From the NCBI GenBank assembly GCA_023657425.1, contig JAGTJW010000001.1:868001-932000 (forward strand): a DNA stretch of 64,000 nucleotides, read 5' to 3'. Positions 42,002-52,476 of this stretch are shown here, one piece after another (position 1 is the stretch's first letter; the number at the start of each line of letters is the position of its first letter). A program made the translations under genes and the position numbers. This DNA comes from Ideonella sp. WA131b (GTDB lineage: Bacteria > Pseudomonadota > Gammaproteobacteria > Burkholderiales > Burkholderiaceae_C). The notes beneath the pieces are model-generated. The model did no database searches and was not told the DNA's origin. It saw only the letters and a program-made list of their open reading frames with translations.

Positions 42002-43264
42002 TCAGCCGGGTCGAGCGCCGCGGCCCGGCCCGGCGCCGGCCGTGATGTCGAAGCGGAACAGGCGGCACTCGATGGCGCCGTTGAACAGCGGCACGCGGCG
42101 CGACTCCTTCATGCGCACCAGGCCGGGCAGCTTCATGTCCGGGCTCAGCAGCCAGGCGGTCCAGCCCGCGTGGTGGCGCTTCCAGTGCGTGGCCAGGCCG
42201 CCGAAGAACTCGGCCGAGCTGCCGCCGCCCTCGAAGCCCTCGCGGCCCGGCCGGGCCGCGTGTTCAAGCCCCCGCGAGACCACTTGGCCCGTGCCGACGC
42301 CGGATCCCTTGGGCGCGATGCGCTCGCCGTACGGCGGGTTCATCAGGATCGTGCCCTGCGGCGACGGTGGCGGGCGCTGCTGCGCATCCGCCGTCTTGAA
42401 CTCGATGGCGCCGGCCACCCCGGCGCGCTCGGCGTTGCGGGTGGCGAAGTCGGTCATGCGAAAGCTCACATCACCGGCAAACACCGGCACCGACGGCGCG
42501 TGCACGCGCGCGCGGGCCTGCTGCTGCATCGCCGCCCAGGCCGCGCGCAGCGGCGGCGTGGCAAAGGGCCGCTGACGCTCGAACGCAAAGGGGCGCTGGC
42601 CGCCCGGCGCGATGCCGCAGGCCAGCTGTGCCGCCTCGATGGCGATGGTGCCGGCGCCGCAGCAGGGGTCGAGCAGGGGGCCATCGGCCGCGCGGCCCTG
42701 CCAGCCGATGGCGGCCAGCATCGCCGCGGCCAACGTTTCCTTCAGGGGCGCCTCGCCGGTGGCCTCGCGCCAGCCCCGCTTGAACAGCGGCTCACCCGAG
42801 GTGTCGGCGTACAACGTGGCGTGGTCGGGGCCGACGAACAGGGCCACCGGCAGGTCGGGCCGGTGGGTGTCGACGCTCGGGCGCGCGCCGTGGCGCTCGC
42901 GCAGCGCATCGCAGATGGCGTCCTTGATGCGCAGCGCGGCGAAGTTCAGGCTCTTCAGTGGGCTCTTCATGGCCTGCACGTCGACACGCAGCGAGTGCTC
43001 GGGCGTGAGCCAGCGCTCCCAGTCGACGCGCCGGGCCAACGCGTACAGATCGTGCTCGTCGCGGTAGGGCCCGTCGGCCAGCGGCAGCAGCACGCGCGTG
43101 GCCAGGCGGCTTTCGAGGTTGAGGCGCATCGCCGCGGACTCGTCGCCCTCGGGCGCGTCGACCCAGACGCCGCCGCGCGCGGCCTCGCAGCGGCCTCCGG
43201 TGATGACCGCGGCCTCGTCGGCCAGCAGGCGCTCGACACCGCCGGCACAGGGCAGGAACAGCAT
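42002..43264 (-). CDS. rlmL: RlmL-like 23S rRNA (guanine-N2) methyltransferase
   Basis: SAM-dependent rRNA methyltransferase, 420 residues, with an N-terminal THUMP domain (around 45-160) and a class I methyltransferase domain. Motifs seen are LLDPCCGAGTIAIEAAQLA (SAM site) and the catalytic NPPYGER. It corresponds to the RlmL half of the E. coli RlmKL fusion, which modifies G2445; the RlmK half is absent. It follows rpoN by 3 bp. Confidence 0.82.
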   Translation of the reverse strand: MLFLPCAGGVERLLADEAAVITGGRCEAARGGVWVDAPEGDESAAMRLNLESRLATRVLLPLADGPYRDEHDLYALARRVDWERWLTPEHSLRVDVQAMKSPLKSLNFAALRIKDAICDALRERHGARPSVDTHRPDLPVALFVGPDHATLYADTSGEPLFKRGWREATGEAPLKETLAAAMLAAIGWQGRAADGPLLDPCCGAGTIAIEAAQLACGIAPGGQRPFAFERQRPFATPPLRAAWAAMQQQARARVHAPSVPVFAGDVSFRMTDFATRNAERAGVAGAIEFKTADAQQRPPPSPQGTILMNPPYGERIAPKGSGVGTGQVVSRGLEHAARPGREGFEGGGSSAEFFGGLATHWKRHHAGWTAWLLSPDMKLPGLVRMKESRRVPLFNGAIECRLFRFDITAGAGPGRGARPG

Positions 43265-43267
43265 TTC

Positions 43268-44776
43268 TCAGGCCTGCCTGCGCAGCCCGGCGGGCGCGAT
43301 CTTCAGCGCCTCGCGGTACTTGGCCACGGTGCGGCGCGCCACCTGGATGCCCTGCTCCTCGAGCATGGCGCTGAGCTGGTTGTCCGACAGCGGCTTGCCG
43401 GCGTCCTCGGCGCTGACGAACTGCCGGATCAGCGCCCGTACGGCGGTGCTGCTGGTGTTGCCGCCAGCGTCGGTGGACAGGCTGGAGCCGAAGAAGTGCT
43501 TCAGCTCGAAAGTGCCCTGCGGCGTGTTCATGTACTTGGCCGTCGTCACGCGCGAGATGGTGCTTTCGTGCAGGCCCAGCTCGTCGGCGATCTCGCGCAG
43601 CACCAGCGGCTTCATGGCAATGGGGCCGTGCTGCATGAAGCCCTTCTGCCGCTCGACGATGGCCTGGCTGACACGCAGGATGGTGTCGAAGCGCTGCTGG
43701 ATGTTCTTGATGAACCAGCGCGCCTCCTGCAGCCTGGACGAGAGTCCCGGATTGGCATGGCCGCCGCGCAGGCCCTTGGCGGCCTGCGCATACAGGTCGT
43801 TGATGCGCAGCCTGGGCATGACGTCGGCATTGAGCGTCACGGCCAGGCCGCGGCCGGTCTTGCGCACGATCACGTCGGGCACGATGACGTTGGCCTCGGC
43901 GGCGGTGTACGGCCGGCCGGGCTTGGGCTCGCAGCGACGGATCAGCTCGTGGGCCTCGCGCACGGTGTCTTCGTGGCTGCCGGTGAGCGCGGCCAGCCGC
44001 CGGTAGTCGCGCCGCGCCAGCGGTTCGAGATACTGCTCGGCGATGCGCAGCGCCACCTGGCGCGCCGCGCCGTGCGGCAGGGCCTTGAGCTGCAGCTTCA
44101 GGCACTCGGGCAGCGAGCGCGCGCCGACGCCGGGCGGGTCCAGGCTCTGCAGCATGCACAGGCCGATGCGCAGCCGGTCGACCAGCTGCTCCCGCGCCCC
44201 GGGGTCGTCCAAGCCCAGCATCTCGGCCAGGCGTTCGGCCACTTCCTCCAGCGGGTCGGCCAGATAGCCGTCGGCGTCGAGCGACTCGATGAGCACCGCC
44301 ACCGCGGCCAGGTCCTCCGGCTGAAGACGCAGGCCCACGAGCTGGGCGCGGAGGTGATCCTGCAGGCTGCCGGCAGCGGCTCGCCGGTCGTGCGCCTCGC
44401 CGTCGTCGTCGCCCTCGCCCGCGGCGACGCTGCCCGAGGGGATCTCGCGAATGCCGTCGAAGTCATCGCCCTCGGTGCCGTTCTCCCAGTCGTCGCGCAG
44501 CGCGGTGCCGAACTCCTCGGCCCCGAGCTCAGCCGCGCCCTCGGCCGGCTCGGCGTCGGCCTCGGCCGGGCGGTCGGCGCTTTGCCGCTCCGGCGGCGTC
44601 TCGTAGGGTGTGGCGGGCGTGTCCTCCTCGAGTTCGAGGAAGGGATTCTGGTCGAGCAACTGCCCGACCTCCTGCTGCAGCTCCAGCGTCGACAGCTGCA
44701 GCAGCCGGATGGACTGCTGCAGCTGTGGCGTGAGCGCCAGATGCTGCGACTGCCGCAGCTGCAGCGTCGGCTTCAC
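43268..44776 (-). CDS. rpoN: RNA polymerase sigma-54 factor
   Basis: Sigma-54, 502 residues. Region I is Gln/Leu-rich (MKPTLQLRQSQHLALTPQLQ), followed by the acidic region II, the core-binding region, the helix-turn-helix and the C-terminal RpoN box ARRTVAKYRE. It needs AAA+ activators to open promoters. The NtrX-like protein in this window lacks that domain, so activators must be encoded elsewhere. It is transcribed after lptA-lptB, as in many proteobacteria. Confidence 0.95.
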   Translation of the reverse strand: MKPTLQLRQSQHLALTPQLQQSIRLLQLSTLELQQEVGQLLDQNPFLELEEDTPATPYETPPERQSADRPAEADAEPAEGAAELGAEEFGTALRDDWENGTEGDDFDGIREIPSGSVAAGEGDDDGEAHDRRAAAGSLQDHLRAQLVGLRLQPEDLAAVAVLIESLDADGYLADPLEEVAERLAEMLGLDDPGAREQLVDRLRIGLCMLQSLDPPGVGARSLPECLKLQLKALPHGAARQVALRIAEQYLEPLARRDYRRLAALTGSHEDTVREAHELIRRCEPKPGRPYTAAEANVIVPDVIVRKTGRGLAVTLNADVMPRLRINDLYAQAAKGLRGGHANPGLSSRLQEARWFIKNIQQRFDTILRVSQAIVERQKGFMQHGPIAMKPLVLREIADELGLHESTISRVTTAKYMNTPQGTFELKHFFGSSLSTDAGGNTSSTAVRALIRQFVSAEDAGKPLSDNQLSAMLEEQGIQVARRTVAKYREALKIAPAGLRRQA

Positions 44777-44833
44777 GAGCGGCTCCTGGCCGAGCCCACG
44801 TGTGCACCCGGCGCTGCCGGACGGCAGCGAGAG

Positions 44834-44849
44834 CCACCCCGGGGGGTGG
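44834..44849. repeat. Hairpin in the lptB-rpoN gap
   Basis: CCACCCC and GGGGTGG form a 7-bp stem around two bases in the 108-bp gap between lptB and rpoN. No T run follows on the minus strand. It may be a REP-like element or a transcript-processing hairpin between the two genes. Confidence 0.45.
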
Positions 44850-44884
44850 CGAAGGCGCGTAGCGACAAGCCTCCGGGCCCCATC

Positions 44885-45664
44885 TCACATCTTGAAGTGT
44901 TCGCCGAGGTAGACCTTGCGCACCTCGCTGTTGGCGACGATCTCGTCGGGCGTGCCCTCGGCCAGCACGCGGCCCTCGCTGATGATGTAGGCACGGTCGC
45001 AGATGCCCAGCGTCTCGCGCACGTTGTGGTCGGTGATCAGCACGCCGATGCCACGCGATCGCAGGAAGCCGATGATCCGCTGGATCTCCATCACCGCGAT
45101 CGGGTCGACGCCCGCGAATGGCTCGTCGAGCAGGATGAAGCGCGGCGTGGTGGCCAGGGCGCGCGCAATCTCCACGCGCCGCCGCTCGCCGCCCGACAGG
45201 GCCGGCGCGGGCGAGTCGCGCAGCTTCTCGATCGACAGCTCGTGCAGCAGTTCCGACAGCCGCCGCTCGATCACCGCTTCAGCCAGCGGCCGGCCGTCGG
45301 GGCCGAGCTGCAGCTCCAGCACCGCGCGGATGTTCTCGGCCACCGTCAGCTTGCGGAAGATGCTGGCCTCCTGCGGCAGGTAGGACAGCCCCAGGCGCGA
45401 GCGGCGGTGGATCGGCAGGTTCTGCACCTCGGCGCCGTCAATGCGGATGACGCCGTCATCGGCGCGCACCAGGCCCACCACCATGTAGAAGGTGGTGGTC
45501 TTGCCGGCACCGTTGGGGCCGAGCAGGCCCACCACCTCGCCGGCCGCCACCGCCAGGTGCACGTCTTTCACCACCACCCGCGGCCCGTAGCTCTTGCGCA
45601 GGCGCTCGGCCTGCAGCCGGCTGGTCGTGGCCTGGGGCACGGGCGGGGCGGTGGTTTCGCTCAC
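44885..45664 (-). CDS. lptB: LptB, LPS-export ABC ATPase
   Basis: Cytoplasmic ATPase of the LptB2FGC lipopolysaccharide extractor, 259 residues from a GTG that overlaps the lptA stop (GTGA). Walker A is [13 protein letters not shown], the signature motif is [16 protein letters not shown], Walker B is [16 protein letters not shown], and the switch His is in ITDHNVRET. The N-terminal 16 residues are an extension relative to E. coli LptB. Frames opening further upstream on the same strand are parts of lptA. Confidence 0.95.
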   Translation of the reverse strand: MSETTAPPVPQATTSRLQAERLRKSYGPRVVVKDVHLAVAAGEVVGLLGPNGAGKTTTFYMVVGLVRADDGVIRIDGAEVQNLPIHRRSRLGLSYLPQEASIFRKLTVAENIRAVLELQLGPDGRPLAEAVIERRLSELLHELSIEKLRDSPAPALSGGERRRVEIARALATTPRFILLDEPFAGVDPIAVMEIQRIIGFLRSRGIGVLITDHNVRETLGICDRAYIISEGRVLAEGTPDEIVANSEVRKVYLGEHFKM

Positions 45665-46290
45665 CGCGGCGCGGCGGCGGGCCGCTCTCCGAGCTGGCGG
45701 CTGGGCTGCAGCGGCGGCACCGGCACGGCCGGAGCCGAGGCCGGCGGGTCGGCACGCGGGCTCAGCACAGCACGCACGCGGCCACCCGGGTTGGTGGCGG
45801 TCGCGGCGCCGCCCTCGACCCGGAAGACCTCGGCCGTGTTGTCCCAGAGGATGCGCTCGCCGATGATCTCGTCGGCCACCGTGCCGCCGCGCAGCCGCCA
45901 CACGGCGCCGTTGCCCAGCAGGCGCAGCGTGTCGGCACGGCCGTCGAACTCGATCCGGTCGGCCGTGCCCTCGACCGTCTCGTCGACGCCGTCGCGCTTC
46001 TGGCGCCAGCTGGCCGGCCGGCCGGCGCTGCCCGAGGCGCTGGCGGCGCGGAAGCCGTCGGGCAGCGTGCGCAGCTCCACCCGTTCGGCCCGCAGCAGCA
46101 TGCTGCCCTGCGAGACAACGACGTTGCCGGTGAGGACCAGCACCTGCCGCTGCAGGTCGAGCACGGCGTCGCGGGCGGCCTCGACGACCATGGGCTGTTT
46201 GCGGTCGGTGCGCTCGGCCCAGGCCGGCCCGGCCACGAGCAGCACGCCGGCAAGCAGGAACGCGATGGACGGGCGGGGGGGCGACATCAT
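45661..46290 (-). CDS. lptA: LptA, periplasmic LPS-transport protein
   Basis: Periplasmic bridge protein that carries lipopolysaccharide to the outer membrane, 209 residues. The signal peptide ends GPAWAE. The OstA-like beta-jellyroll shows [20 protein letters not shown] and [21 protein letters not shown] Pro/Ala-rich tail of about 35 residues is longer than in E. coli. The usual upstream partners lptC and kdsC are not here; dsbA lies upstream instead. Two adjacent ATGs occur; the first (46290) is given. Confidence 0.88.
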   Translation of the reverse strand: MMSPPRPSIAFLLAGVLLVAGPAWAERTDRKQPMVVEAARDAVLDLQRQVLVLTGNVVVSQGSMLLRAERVELRTLPDGFRAASASGSAGRPASWRQKRDGVDETVEGTADRIEFDGRADTLRLLGNGAVWRLRGGTVADEIIGERILWDNTAEVFRVEGGAATATNPGGRVRAVLSPRADPPASAPAVPVPPLQPSRQLGERPAAAPR

Positions 46291-46385
46291 TGCGGCATGA
46301 AACTTGCATTCAGTATAGCCACAGCTTAGCCCCCGGCCCGGCAGGGGCCGAAGGCTGCGTGGCCTGCCGCCGCGCCCCAGGGCCG

Positions 46386-47039
46386 TCAGGGCCTCTGACG
46401 CGCCAACTGGATCAGGAAGTCGACCACCTGCAGCACCCGCTCTTGGCTGCCTGCCAAGGAGGCCGCAGTGTAGAAGCGGCCCTGCACGCCAACCGCAGGC
46501 ACGCCGTCGATCTTGTAGGCATCCGTCAACTGCTTGGCCCGCGTGGCCTTGGTGCTGACGCTGAAGCCCTTCATGGCCTGCACCAGCCTGTCGCCGTCGA
46601 CGCCGTTGTCCCTGGCGAACTTTGCGACGTCGCCTTCGCTGTTGAGTCGCTGGCCCTGCTGGTGCACGGCGTTGAAGACCTTGCGGTGCAACGCGGGCAG
46701 CACCCCGATCTCTTCCATCGCGTAGAACAGCCGGGCATGGAACTGGTGGGGCGCCATGAAGCTCACCGGGACTTGCCGGAAAGCCACGTCGGCGGGCAGC
46801 CGCTTGACCCAGGCCTCCAGGGCGGGCTCGAAGGCATAGCAATGGGGGCAGCCGTACCAGAAGAACTCCACCACCTCCACGGCCTTGCCGGCCGGCAGAC
46901 TCAGGGGTGCGGGCGAGCCGAGCCGGACGTAGTGGGTGCCTTCGCGGGGCGAGCCCTGCGCCCGGGCTGCCCCGTGCAAGGCCAGGCTCAGGCCGGCGCT
47001 GGCGGCCGCGATGCGCTTGGAAAAGTCACGCCGTTGCAT
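46386..47039 (-). CDS. dsbA: DsbA thiol:disulfide oxidoreductase
   Basis: Periplasmic disulfide-forming enzyme, 217 residues. The thioredoxin-fold active site is CPHC in FFWYGCPHCYAFEP, and the cis-proline loop is DGVPAVGVQG. The N-terminus MQRRDFSKRIAAASAGLSLA carries a twin-arginine motif, unlike the Sec signal of E. coli DsbA. Sox cytochromes and SoxY in this window are periplasmic cysteine proteins, but no direct link is claimed. A SPOR-domain gene lies 111 bp upstream. Confidence 0.93.
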   Translation of the reverse strand: MQRRDFSKRIAAASAGLSLALHGAARAQGSPREGTHYVRLGSPAPLSLPAGKAVEVVEFFWYGCPHCYAFEPALEAWVKRLPADVAFRQVPVSFMAPHQFHARLFYAMEEIGVLPALHRKVFNAVHQQGQRLNSEGDVAKFARDNGVDGDRLVQAMKGFSVSTKATRAKQLTDAYKIDGVPAVGVQGRFYTAASLAGSQERVLQVVDFLIQLARQRP

Positions 47040-47150
47040 GGAAGGAAGCCTTTCGTCGGAATGCTGTGTCGGGAGGATGACGGCAGCGGCGATGGAGTGC
47101 CGCGGGGACCGGCCGGTTCCGTGCAGGAAGCGGCGTGTTGGTGAAGGGGT

Positions 47151-47792
47151 TCAGGGCTTTTCGACGCGCACGATCTGCGCCTCGATGCCGGCGTCGACGA
47201 GCTTTTGCTGTTCGGTGTCGGCCTCGGCGCGCGTGCCGAAGGGCCCGATGCGCACGCGCCAGACCGTGCGGCCCGCCTGTTCGCGCTCGCTGACGCGGGC
47301 CGTCCAGCCACCCAGTCCGAGGTGGGCCTTCTGCTGCTCGGCATCGTCGGCGCGCGTGTAGGCACCGGCTTGCACGAAGAATACGAACGGCTCCGCCGCC
47401 GCGGCGGCCGAGGCCGGCGACAGCGCCGTCTTGGGCGCAGCGGCGGGGCTCTGCCCGGCCAGGATGGCCGCCGGGTCGCGCACCGGCGGCACGGGCGCGG
47501 CAGGCGCTGCCCCGACCGCAGAAGCCGCCCCTGCCGGCACCGAGGAGGCCGCTCGTGAGGCAGTGGCTGCGCTGGCAGCCCGCTGCGCCGCCGCGCCACC
47601 GAGCGCGGCATTGGGGTCCCAGCCCCGGTTGCGCGCGGCCTCGGTCTGGTCCTGCTCGGCCGTCCGCTGCGGCACCTTGTCGATGAAGGGCATCGGCGCC
47701 TTGGTGATGTACAGCGCCACGGCCAGCGCCAGCACCAGGCCGATCAGCAGCCCGACCACCAGGCCCAATGTGAAGCCGCCCTTCTGGTTCAT
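47151..47792 (-). CDS. SPOR-domain membrane protein, FtsN-like
   Basis: A 213-residue bitopic inner-membrane protein: a short cytosolic start, one helix ([20 protein letters not shown]), a long Ala/Pro-rich periplasmic linker and a C-terminal SPOR domain ([20 protein letters not shown], then [20 protein letters not shown]). SPOR domains bind denuded septal peptidoglycan, so it probably works at the division site. The ATG at 47792 overlaps the argS stop (ATGA), the usual argS-SPOR arrangement in betaproteobacteria. Confidence 0.9.
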   Translation of the reverse strand: MNQKGGFTLGLVVGLLIGLVLALAVALYITKAPMPFIDKVPQRTAEQDQTEAARNRGWDPNAALGGAAAQRAASAATASRAASSVPAGAASAVGAAPAAPVPPVRDPAAILAGQSPAAAPKTALSPASAAAAAEPFVFFVQAGAYTRADDAEQQKAHLGLGGWTARVSEREQAGRTVWRVRIGPFGTRAEADTEQQKLVDAGIEAQIVRVEKP

Positions 47793-49540
47793 GCCACAGC
47801 TCCCTGGGGGGGCGACTCGCGGTGCATGGCCCGGGGCGCGGACACGCCCAGCACCGCCAGCGCGTTCTTCAGGACCTGCGCGGTGGCCGCCAGCAGGGCC
47901 ATGCGCGCACGCGCCAACGGCGCGTCGTCGACGAGGAAGCGCTCGGCGGCATAGTAGGCGTGGAAAGCGGCGGCCAGGTCGCGCAGGTAGAAGGCCACAT
48001 CGTGCGGCGCGAACTCGGCCGCCGCACACGACAGCATTGCCGGGTACTCGGCCAGCCTCAGCATCAGCGCAGCCTCGCTGTCGGCGGTGAGCAGGGCCAG
48101 GTTCGCCGCGGCGACGTCGCGCTCCAGGGCCTGCCGATCGCCGGCCGCGATGCCGCGCCCGGCGGCGTACTGCGCCAGCACCGAGCAGATGCGGGCGTGC
48201 GCGTACTGCACATAGAAGACCGGGTTCTCGTCGTTGGCCTTCAGCGCCAGGTCGATGTCGAACACGAACTCGGTGTCGGACTTGCGGCTGATGAGGAAGA
48301 AGCGCACCGCGTCGCGGCTGGTCCAGTCGATCAGGTCGCGCAGCGTCACGTAGCTGCCGGCGCGCTTGGAGATCTTCACCTCCTGGCCACCGCGCATCAC
48401 CGTGATCATCTTGTAGAGCACGTAGTCGGGGTAACCGGCGGGGATGCCCGCACCCGCCGCCTGCAGCCCGGCGCGCACGCGCGCCACGGTGCCGTGGTGG
48501 TCGGTGCCGTGCACATTGATGACCTTGGTGTAGCCACGCTCGAACTTGGCCAGGTGGTAGGCCACGTCAGGCACGAAGTAGGTGTAGCTGCCGTCGGACT
48601 TGCGCATCACGCGGTCCTTGTCGTCACCGCAGTCGGTGGTGCGCAGCCACAGCGCGCCGTCCTTCTCGTAAGTCTGGCCGCTGGCCACCAGGCGCCTGAC
48701 GGTGTCCTCGACGCGCCCGTCGGCGTACAGGCTGCTCTCGAGGTAGTAGTGGTCGAAGCGCACGCCGAAGGCCTGCAGGTCAAGATCCTGCTCGTGGCGC
48801 AGGTAGGCCACGGCGAACTGGCGGATGCCGTCCAGATCGGCCACGTCGCCGCTGGCCGTGTAGGCCCGGTCGTCGGCGGTCACCGACTTGCGTGCCGCAA
48901 AGTCCGCGGCGATGTCGGCAATGTACTCGCCGTTGTAGGCCGACTCGGGCCAGTCGGCGTCGCCAGGCTTGCGGCCCTGCAGCCGCGCCTGCGTGCTGGT
49001 GGCCAGGGTTCCGATCTGCACGCCGGCGTCGTTGTAATAGAACTCGCGCAGCACCTCCCAGCCCTGGCTCTGCATCAGGTTGCAGATGCAGTCGCCGAGC
49101 GCGGCGTTGCGGCCGTGGCCCACATGAAGCGGGCCGGTGGGGTTGGCCGAGACGAACTCCACCATCACGCGCTGGCCCTGGTGGCGGGCGCTGGTGCCAA
49201 AGCACTCGGCGGCGGCCAGCACCTCGGCCACGACGGCCTGCTTGGCCGCAGGCAGCAGGCGCAGGTTGACGAAACCGGGGCCGGCGATCTCCAGCGACTG
49301 CACCCAGCGCTGCACGGCCGGCTGCTGCTGCAGGCGCTGCACCAGTTCGGCCGCGATCTCGCGCGGGTTCTTCTTGAGGGCGCGCGCCAGCCCCATGGCG
49401 CCGGTGATGGCCAGGTCGCCGTGGCTGGCCTGCCTGGGGTTCTCGAACGTGGCGTCGGGCGCGGCCTGGCCGGTGCCGGCCACCAGCTGCGCGAACACCG
49501 TCTGCAGCGCGTCGCGCAGGGCCTGCGTGGCTTCGATCAT
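47789..49540 (-). CDS. argS: Arginyl-tRNA synthetase
   Basis: Charges tRNA-Arg, 583 residues. An N-terminal Add-1 domain (1-120), the catalytic class I core with the HIGH-type motif in [18 protein letters not shown], a KMSKS-type site appearing as [11 protein letters not shown], and a C-terminal DALR anticodon-binding domain ([12 protein letters not shown] onwards) are visible. The ATG at 49540 was chosen because the family starts near [12 protein letters not shown]; longer extension is not conserved. Confidence 0.96.
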   Translation of the reverse strand: MIEATQALRDALQTVFAQLVAGTGQAAPDATFENPRQASHGDLAITGAMGLARALKKNPREIAAELVQRLQQQPAVQRWVQSLEIAGPGFVNLRLLPAAKQAVVAEVLAAAECFGTSARHQGQRVMVEFVSANPTGPLHVGHGRNAALGDCICNLMQSQGWEVLREFYYNDAGVQIGTLATSTQARLQGRKPGDADWPESAYNGEYIADIAADFAARKSVTADDRAYTASGDVADLDGIRQFAVAYLRHEQDLDLQAFGVRFDHYYLESSLYADGRVEDTVRRLVASGQTYEKDGALWLRTTDCGDDKDRVMRKSDGSYTYFVPDVAYHLAKFERGYTKVINVHGTDHHGTVARVRAGLQAAGAGIPAGYPDYVLYKMITVMRGGQEVKISKRAGSYVTLRDLIDWTSRDAVRFFLISRKSDTEFVFDIDLALKANDENPVFYVQYAHARICSVLAQYAAGRGIAAGDRQALERDVAAANLALLTADSEAALMLRLAEYPAMLSCAAAEFAPHDVAFYLRDLAAAFHAYYAAERFLVDDAPLARARMALLAATAQVLKNALAVLGVSAPRAMHRESPPQGAVA

Positions 49541-49635
49541 GGGGCGGGATTCTACGGGGGGGCGTCGAACTGGCGGCTCCACGGCCGCCTGTTCAGCGCT
49601 TCGCGCGCCGCCCGCGCGGGCAGCATCGGCAGCCT

Positions 49636-51033
49636 GTGTCGTCCCGTCACGCCCTCCCCGCCCTGGCCCTGGCCCTGCCCACGGCCACGCCCGACGCCGG
49701 GCCGGCCGCCGACCCGGGGCTGCCGTCGCGCATCGGCAAGTACGTGGTGCAGGCCAAGATCGGCGAGGGCGCCACCAGCGAGGTCTTCCTCTGCCACGAC
49801 CCCTTCAACAACCGCAAGGTGGCGGTCAAGCGCGTGCGCAGCCACGGCCTGGCCGACAGCCGCGAGCAGCACTTCCAGCAGCGCTTCTTCGCCGCCGAGG
49901 CCGCGCTGGTGGGCCAGCTCCAGCACCCCAACGTCGTGCAGATCCTGGACGCGGTGGCCGATCCGGAGACGCCCTATCTGGTGATGGAGTACGTCGACGG
50001 CGTGACGCTGCGCCGCTTTGGCCGCGCCGACCGGCTGCTGCCGGTGCAGCAGGTCATCGAGATCGGCTTCAAGTGCGCGATGGCGCTGGGCTACTGCTTC
50101 CGCCAGGGCCTGATCCACCGCGACGTGAAGCCGGCGAACCTGCTCGTCAGGCTCGACGGCGAGCGCATCGCCGACGTCAAGGTCACCGACTTCGGCAGCG
50201 TCTTCAACACCGCCGCCGACCAGACCCAGGTCTACCGCGTCGGCAGCCTGGCCTACATGTCGCCCGAGCAGCTCGACGGCGACGCGCTGGACTGTCGCGC
50301 CGACATCTACTCGCTGGCCGTGGTGCTGTACCACCTGCTGGCCGGCCGGCCGCCCTTCGACGCACAGCAGCAGGCGGCGCTGATGCACCAGATCTACCAC
50401 GTCCAGCCACCGCCGCTGGAGGCGCTGCGCGAAGGGCTGCCCAAGGCCCTGGTGGACCTGGTGGAGCAGTGCCTGGCCAAGCACCGCGAACTGCGCCCCG
50501 CCAGCTGGGACGCGTTCGCGCACGCCCTCAGCGCGGCCGGGGCCGAGTGCCGGGGCAGCGCGGTCGATGGCCGCGGCGTGCAGCAGGAGGTGCTGGACTC
50601 CGAGCGCTTCACGCTGCTTCGCGGCCTGGAGTTCTTCGCCGACTTCGGTGACGTCGAGCTCTGGGAGGTGGTGCACCGCGCTGCCTGGCTCCGCCACGGC
50701 CACGGCGACGCGCTATACCGCAAGGGCGAGGAGGGCTCGAGCTTCCACATCGTCACCCAGGGGCGGGTGGACGTCTACCGGGACGGGCGCAACGTCGCCA
50801 GCCTGGGCGCCGGCAGCACGGTGGGGGAGATGGCCTACCTCGCGCCGAACCCGGCGCTGCGGCGGCACACGGTGGACATCCTCGTGTCCCAGCCCGCCAC
50901 CACCCTGTCGTTCACGCCCGACAGCCTCGAGCGGCTGGGCCTGTCCACCCGGCACCGCTTCGACAAGGCCTTCATCAAGGTGCTGGTGCGCCGGCTGCAC
51001 GAGGCGCAGGAGGCGGCGGCGCAGCGGCGTTGA
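49636..51033 (+). CDS. Ser/Thr protein kinase fused to a cyclic-nucleotide-binding domain
   Basis: A 465-residue cytosolic protein from a GTG. A Hanks-type kinase domain spans about 33-300: glycine loop [10 protein letters not shown], Lys in VAVKRV, catalytic loop [14 protein letters not shown] in VTDFGSVF and APE-like SPEQ. A second domain (about 330-450) is a cNMP-binding fold with [20 protein letters not shown] and a phosphate-binding cassette-like [20 protein letters not shown]. There is no membrane helix. This kinase-plus-cNMP layout resembles eukaryotic PKG in reverse order. Targets are unknown. Confidence 0.88.
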   Translation: MSSRHALPALALALPTATPDAGPAADPGLPSRIGKYVVQAKIGEGATSEVFLCHDPFNNRKVAVKRVRSHGLADSREQHFQQRFFAAEAALVGQLQHPNVVQILDAVADPETPYLVMEYVDGVTLRRFGRADRLLPVQQVIEIGFKCAMALGYCFRQGLIHRDVKPANLLVRLDGERIADVKVTDFGSVFNTAADQTQVYRVGSLAYMSPEQLDGDALDCRADIYSLAVVLYHLLAGRPPFDAQQQAALMHQIYHVQPPPLEALREGLPKALVDLVEQCLAKHRELRPASWDAFAHALSAAGAECRGSAVDGRGVQQEVLDSERFTLLRGLEFFADFGDVELWEVVHRAAWLRHGHGDALYRKGEEGSSFHIVTQGRVDVYRDGRNVASLGAGSTVGEMAYLAPNPALRRHTVDILVSQPATTLSFTPDSLERLGLSTRHRFDKAFIKVLVRRLHEAQEAAAQRR

Positions 51034-51145
51034 ACGCTGCGCCGGCACGCCGGCTGTCGCAGGGCCGCAGTGGACTGCACCGCGCCGGTCTGGTGCAATG
51101 GCTGCCGTTCGGGCCATGGATGGCCCACCCGTCAAGGAGTGCCCT

Positions 51146-51409
51146 GTGTTCAAGCCCTGCCTGATGGCCGCCTGCGTCGGCCTGCTGATGTCCACCAGCG
51201 CCTATGCGGGTGACTGCGCCAAGACGGCCGACGAGAAGAAGCTCGCTGGCGCGGCGCGCGCCAGCTTCATCAAGAAGTGCGAGAAAGACACGGCGCCCAC
51301 ACCAAGCGCGGCCTGCGAGAAGAGCGCCACCGACAAGAAACTGGCCGGCGCCGCCAGGACCAGCCACATCCGCAAGTGCATGGCCGACGAGGCGGCCAAG
51401 AAGCCCTGA
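51146..51409 (+). CDS. psiF: PsiF repeat-containing exported protein
   Basis: An 87-residue exported protein with a Sec signal ending TSAYAGD. Two PsiF repeats follow (KKLAGAARASFIKKCEKD and KKLAGAARTSHIRKCMAD), each with a paired Cys. E. coli psiF belongs to the phosphate-starvation regulon; the function of the protein is unknown. The GTG at 51146 is preferred because AAGGAG lies 6 nt upstream; the open frame begins earlier but without signal sequence. Confidence 0.88.
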   Translation: MFKPCLMAACVGLLMSTSAYAGDCAKTADEKKLAGAARASFIKKCEKDTAPTPSAACEKSATDKKLAGAARTSHIRKCMADEAAKKP

Positions 51410-51419
51410 ATCCGGCCGT

Positions 51420-52328
51420 TCAGGCGGCGGCCCAGTAACCGGGGTCGCCGAAGCTGTGCTTCACGAAGTCGATCCACAGCCGCACACGCAGCGGCAGGTG
51501 GCGGCGTTGCGCAAACACGGCGTAGATGCCGTTGGGCGGCGCGGCGTAGGCTTGCAGCAGCGGCACCAGGCGGCCGGCGGCGATGTCGCCCTCGACCTCC
51601 CAGGTGCTGCGCCAGGCGATGCCCAGGCCCTGCACGCACCAGCGGTGCAGCACCTGGCCGTCGCTGCAGTCGAGCCGCCCACTGGGCCGCAGGTGCGTGA
51701 GCTCGCCGTCCACCAGGAAAGCCCAGCCGCGCGTCTGGCTGGCGTCGCTGCTCAGCGTCAGGCACTGGTGCCGGGTGAGTTCGGCCGGTGAAGCCGGCGT
51801 GCCGGCACGCGCCAGGTAGTCGGGCGCGGCCACGCACAGGCGGCGGTTGTCGGCCAGCCGCAGGCTCACCAGGCTGCTGTCGGGCAGGTCGCCCACGCGG
51901 ATGGCGCAGTCGAAGCCCTCGTTGACGATGTCGACCACGCGGTCCGAGAGGTTCAGGCTCAGGCTGACCTCGGGGTGCTGCGCCAGGAAGCCCGGCACCA
52001 GCGGCGCCACGTGGCGGCGGCCGAAGCCGGCCGGCGCCGTGATGCGCAGGTGGCCACTCGCCTTCACGCCGCCGGCCGTGACACTGGCCTCGGCATTGCC
52101 CAGGTCGGCCAGCAGGCGCTGGCAGTGCTCCAGGAAGGCGCTGCCCTCGTGCGTGAGCGTGATGCGGCGCGTGGTGCGCACCAGCAGCTTCACGCCCAGG
52201 CGCTCTTCGAGCGCGTCGATGCGGCGGCCGATGACCGCCGGTGCCACGCCCTCGGCCAGCGCGGCGGCCGTCAGGCTGCCCTTGGTGGACACGGCCACGA
52301 AGGATTCGATCTGCTTGAGGCGGTCCAT
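51420..52328 (-). CDS. LysR-family transcriptional regulator
   Basis: A 302-residue LysR regulator with an N-terminal winged helix-turn-helix ([20 protein letters not shown]) and a C-terminal periplasmic-binding-protein-like effector domain ([20 protein letters not shown] onwards). It is divergent from malate synthase G across about 150 bp, which suggests it controls that gene, although a HAD gene fragment in the gap hints that its original partner was different. The effector is unknown. Confidence 0.9.
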   Translation of the reverse strand: MDRLKQIESFVAVSTKGSLTAAALAEGVAPAVIGRRIDALEERLGVKLLVRTTRRITLTHEGSAFLEHCQRLLADLGNAEASVTAGGVKASGHLRITAPAGFGRRHVAPLVPGFLAQHPEVSLSLNLSDRVVDIVNEGFDCAIRVGDLPDSSLVSLRLADNRRLCVAAPDYLARAGTPASPAELTRHQCLTLSSDASQTRGWAFLVDGELTHLRPSGRLDCSDGQVLHRWCVQGLGIAWRSTWEVEGDIAAGRLVPLLQAYAAPPNGIYAVFAQRRHLPLRVRLWIDFVKHSFGDPGYWAAA

Positions 52329-52395
52329 CGCAGAGCTGATTATGCGTGCTGGACGCACGAATAAATGCCTTCAAGCCCACTTAATCATCCGAGAG

Positions 52396-52476
52396 TTGCT
52401 GAATACAGTTCGTGCCATCGCCCTGAAAGCCGTCCTCTTCGACGCCTGCGGCACCCTGTCCGACTGGAGACCTGCC
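52396..52476 (+). pseudogene. Remnant of a haloacid-dehalogenase-type N-terminus
   Basis: Directly upstream of, and in frame with, the malate synthase ATG, the sequence reads [16 protein letters not shown]. This matches the start of type II haloacid dehalogenases (LKAVVFDAYGTLFD), including the nucleophile Asp and the GT of motif I. Only about 20 codons are present before the sequence becomes the malate synthase N-terminus. It looks like a deletion that joined a HAD gene start to glcB. An in-frame TTG at 52396 could in principle extend the synthase. Confidence 0.5.

Noticed and set aside
44834..44849. Hairpin after lptB as an intrinsic terminator
   Set aside because: No T run follows it, so transcription probably continues into rpoN.
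42170..46300. Very long (1376-codon) plus-strand open frame
   Set aside because: It lies opposite rlmL, rpoN, lptB and lptA, all of which carry recognisable motifs on the minus strand; the long frame shows none.
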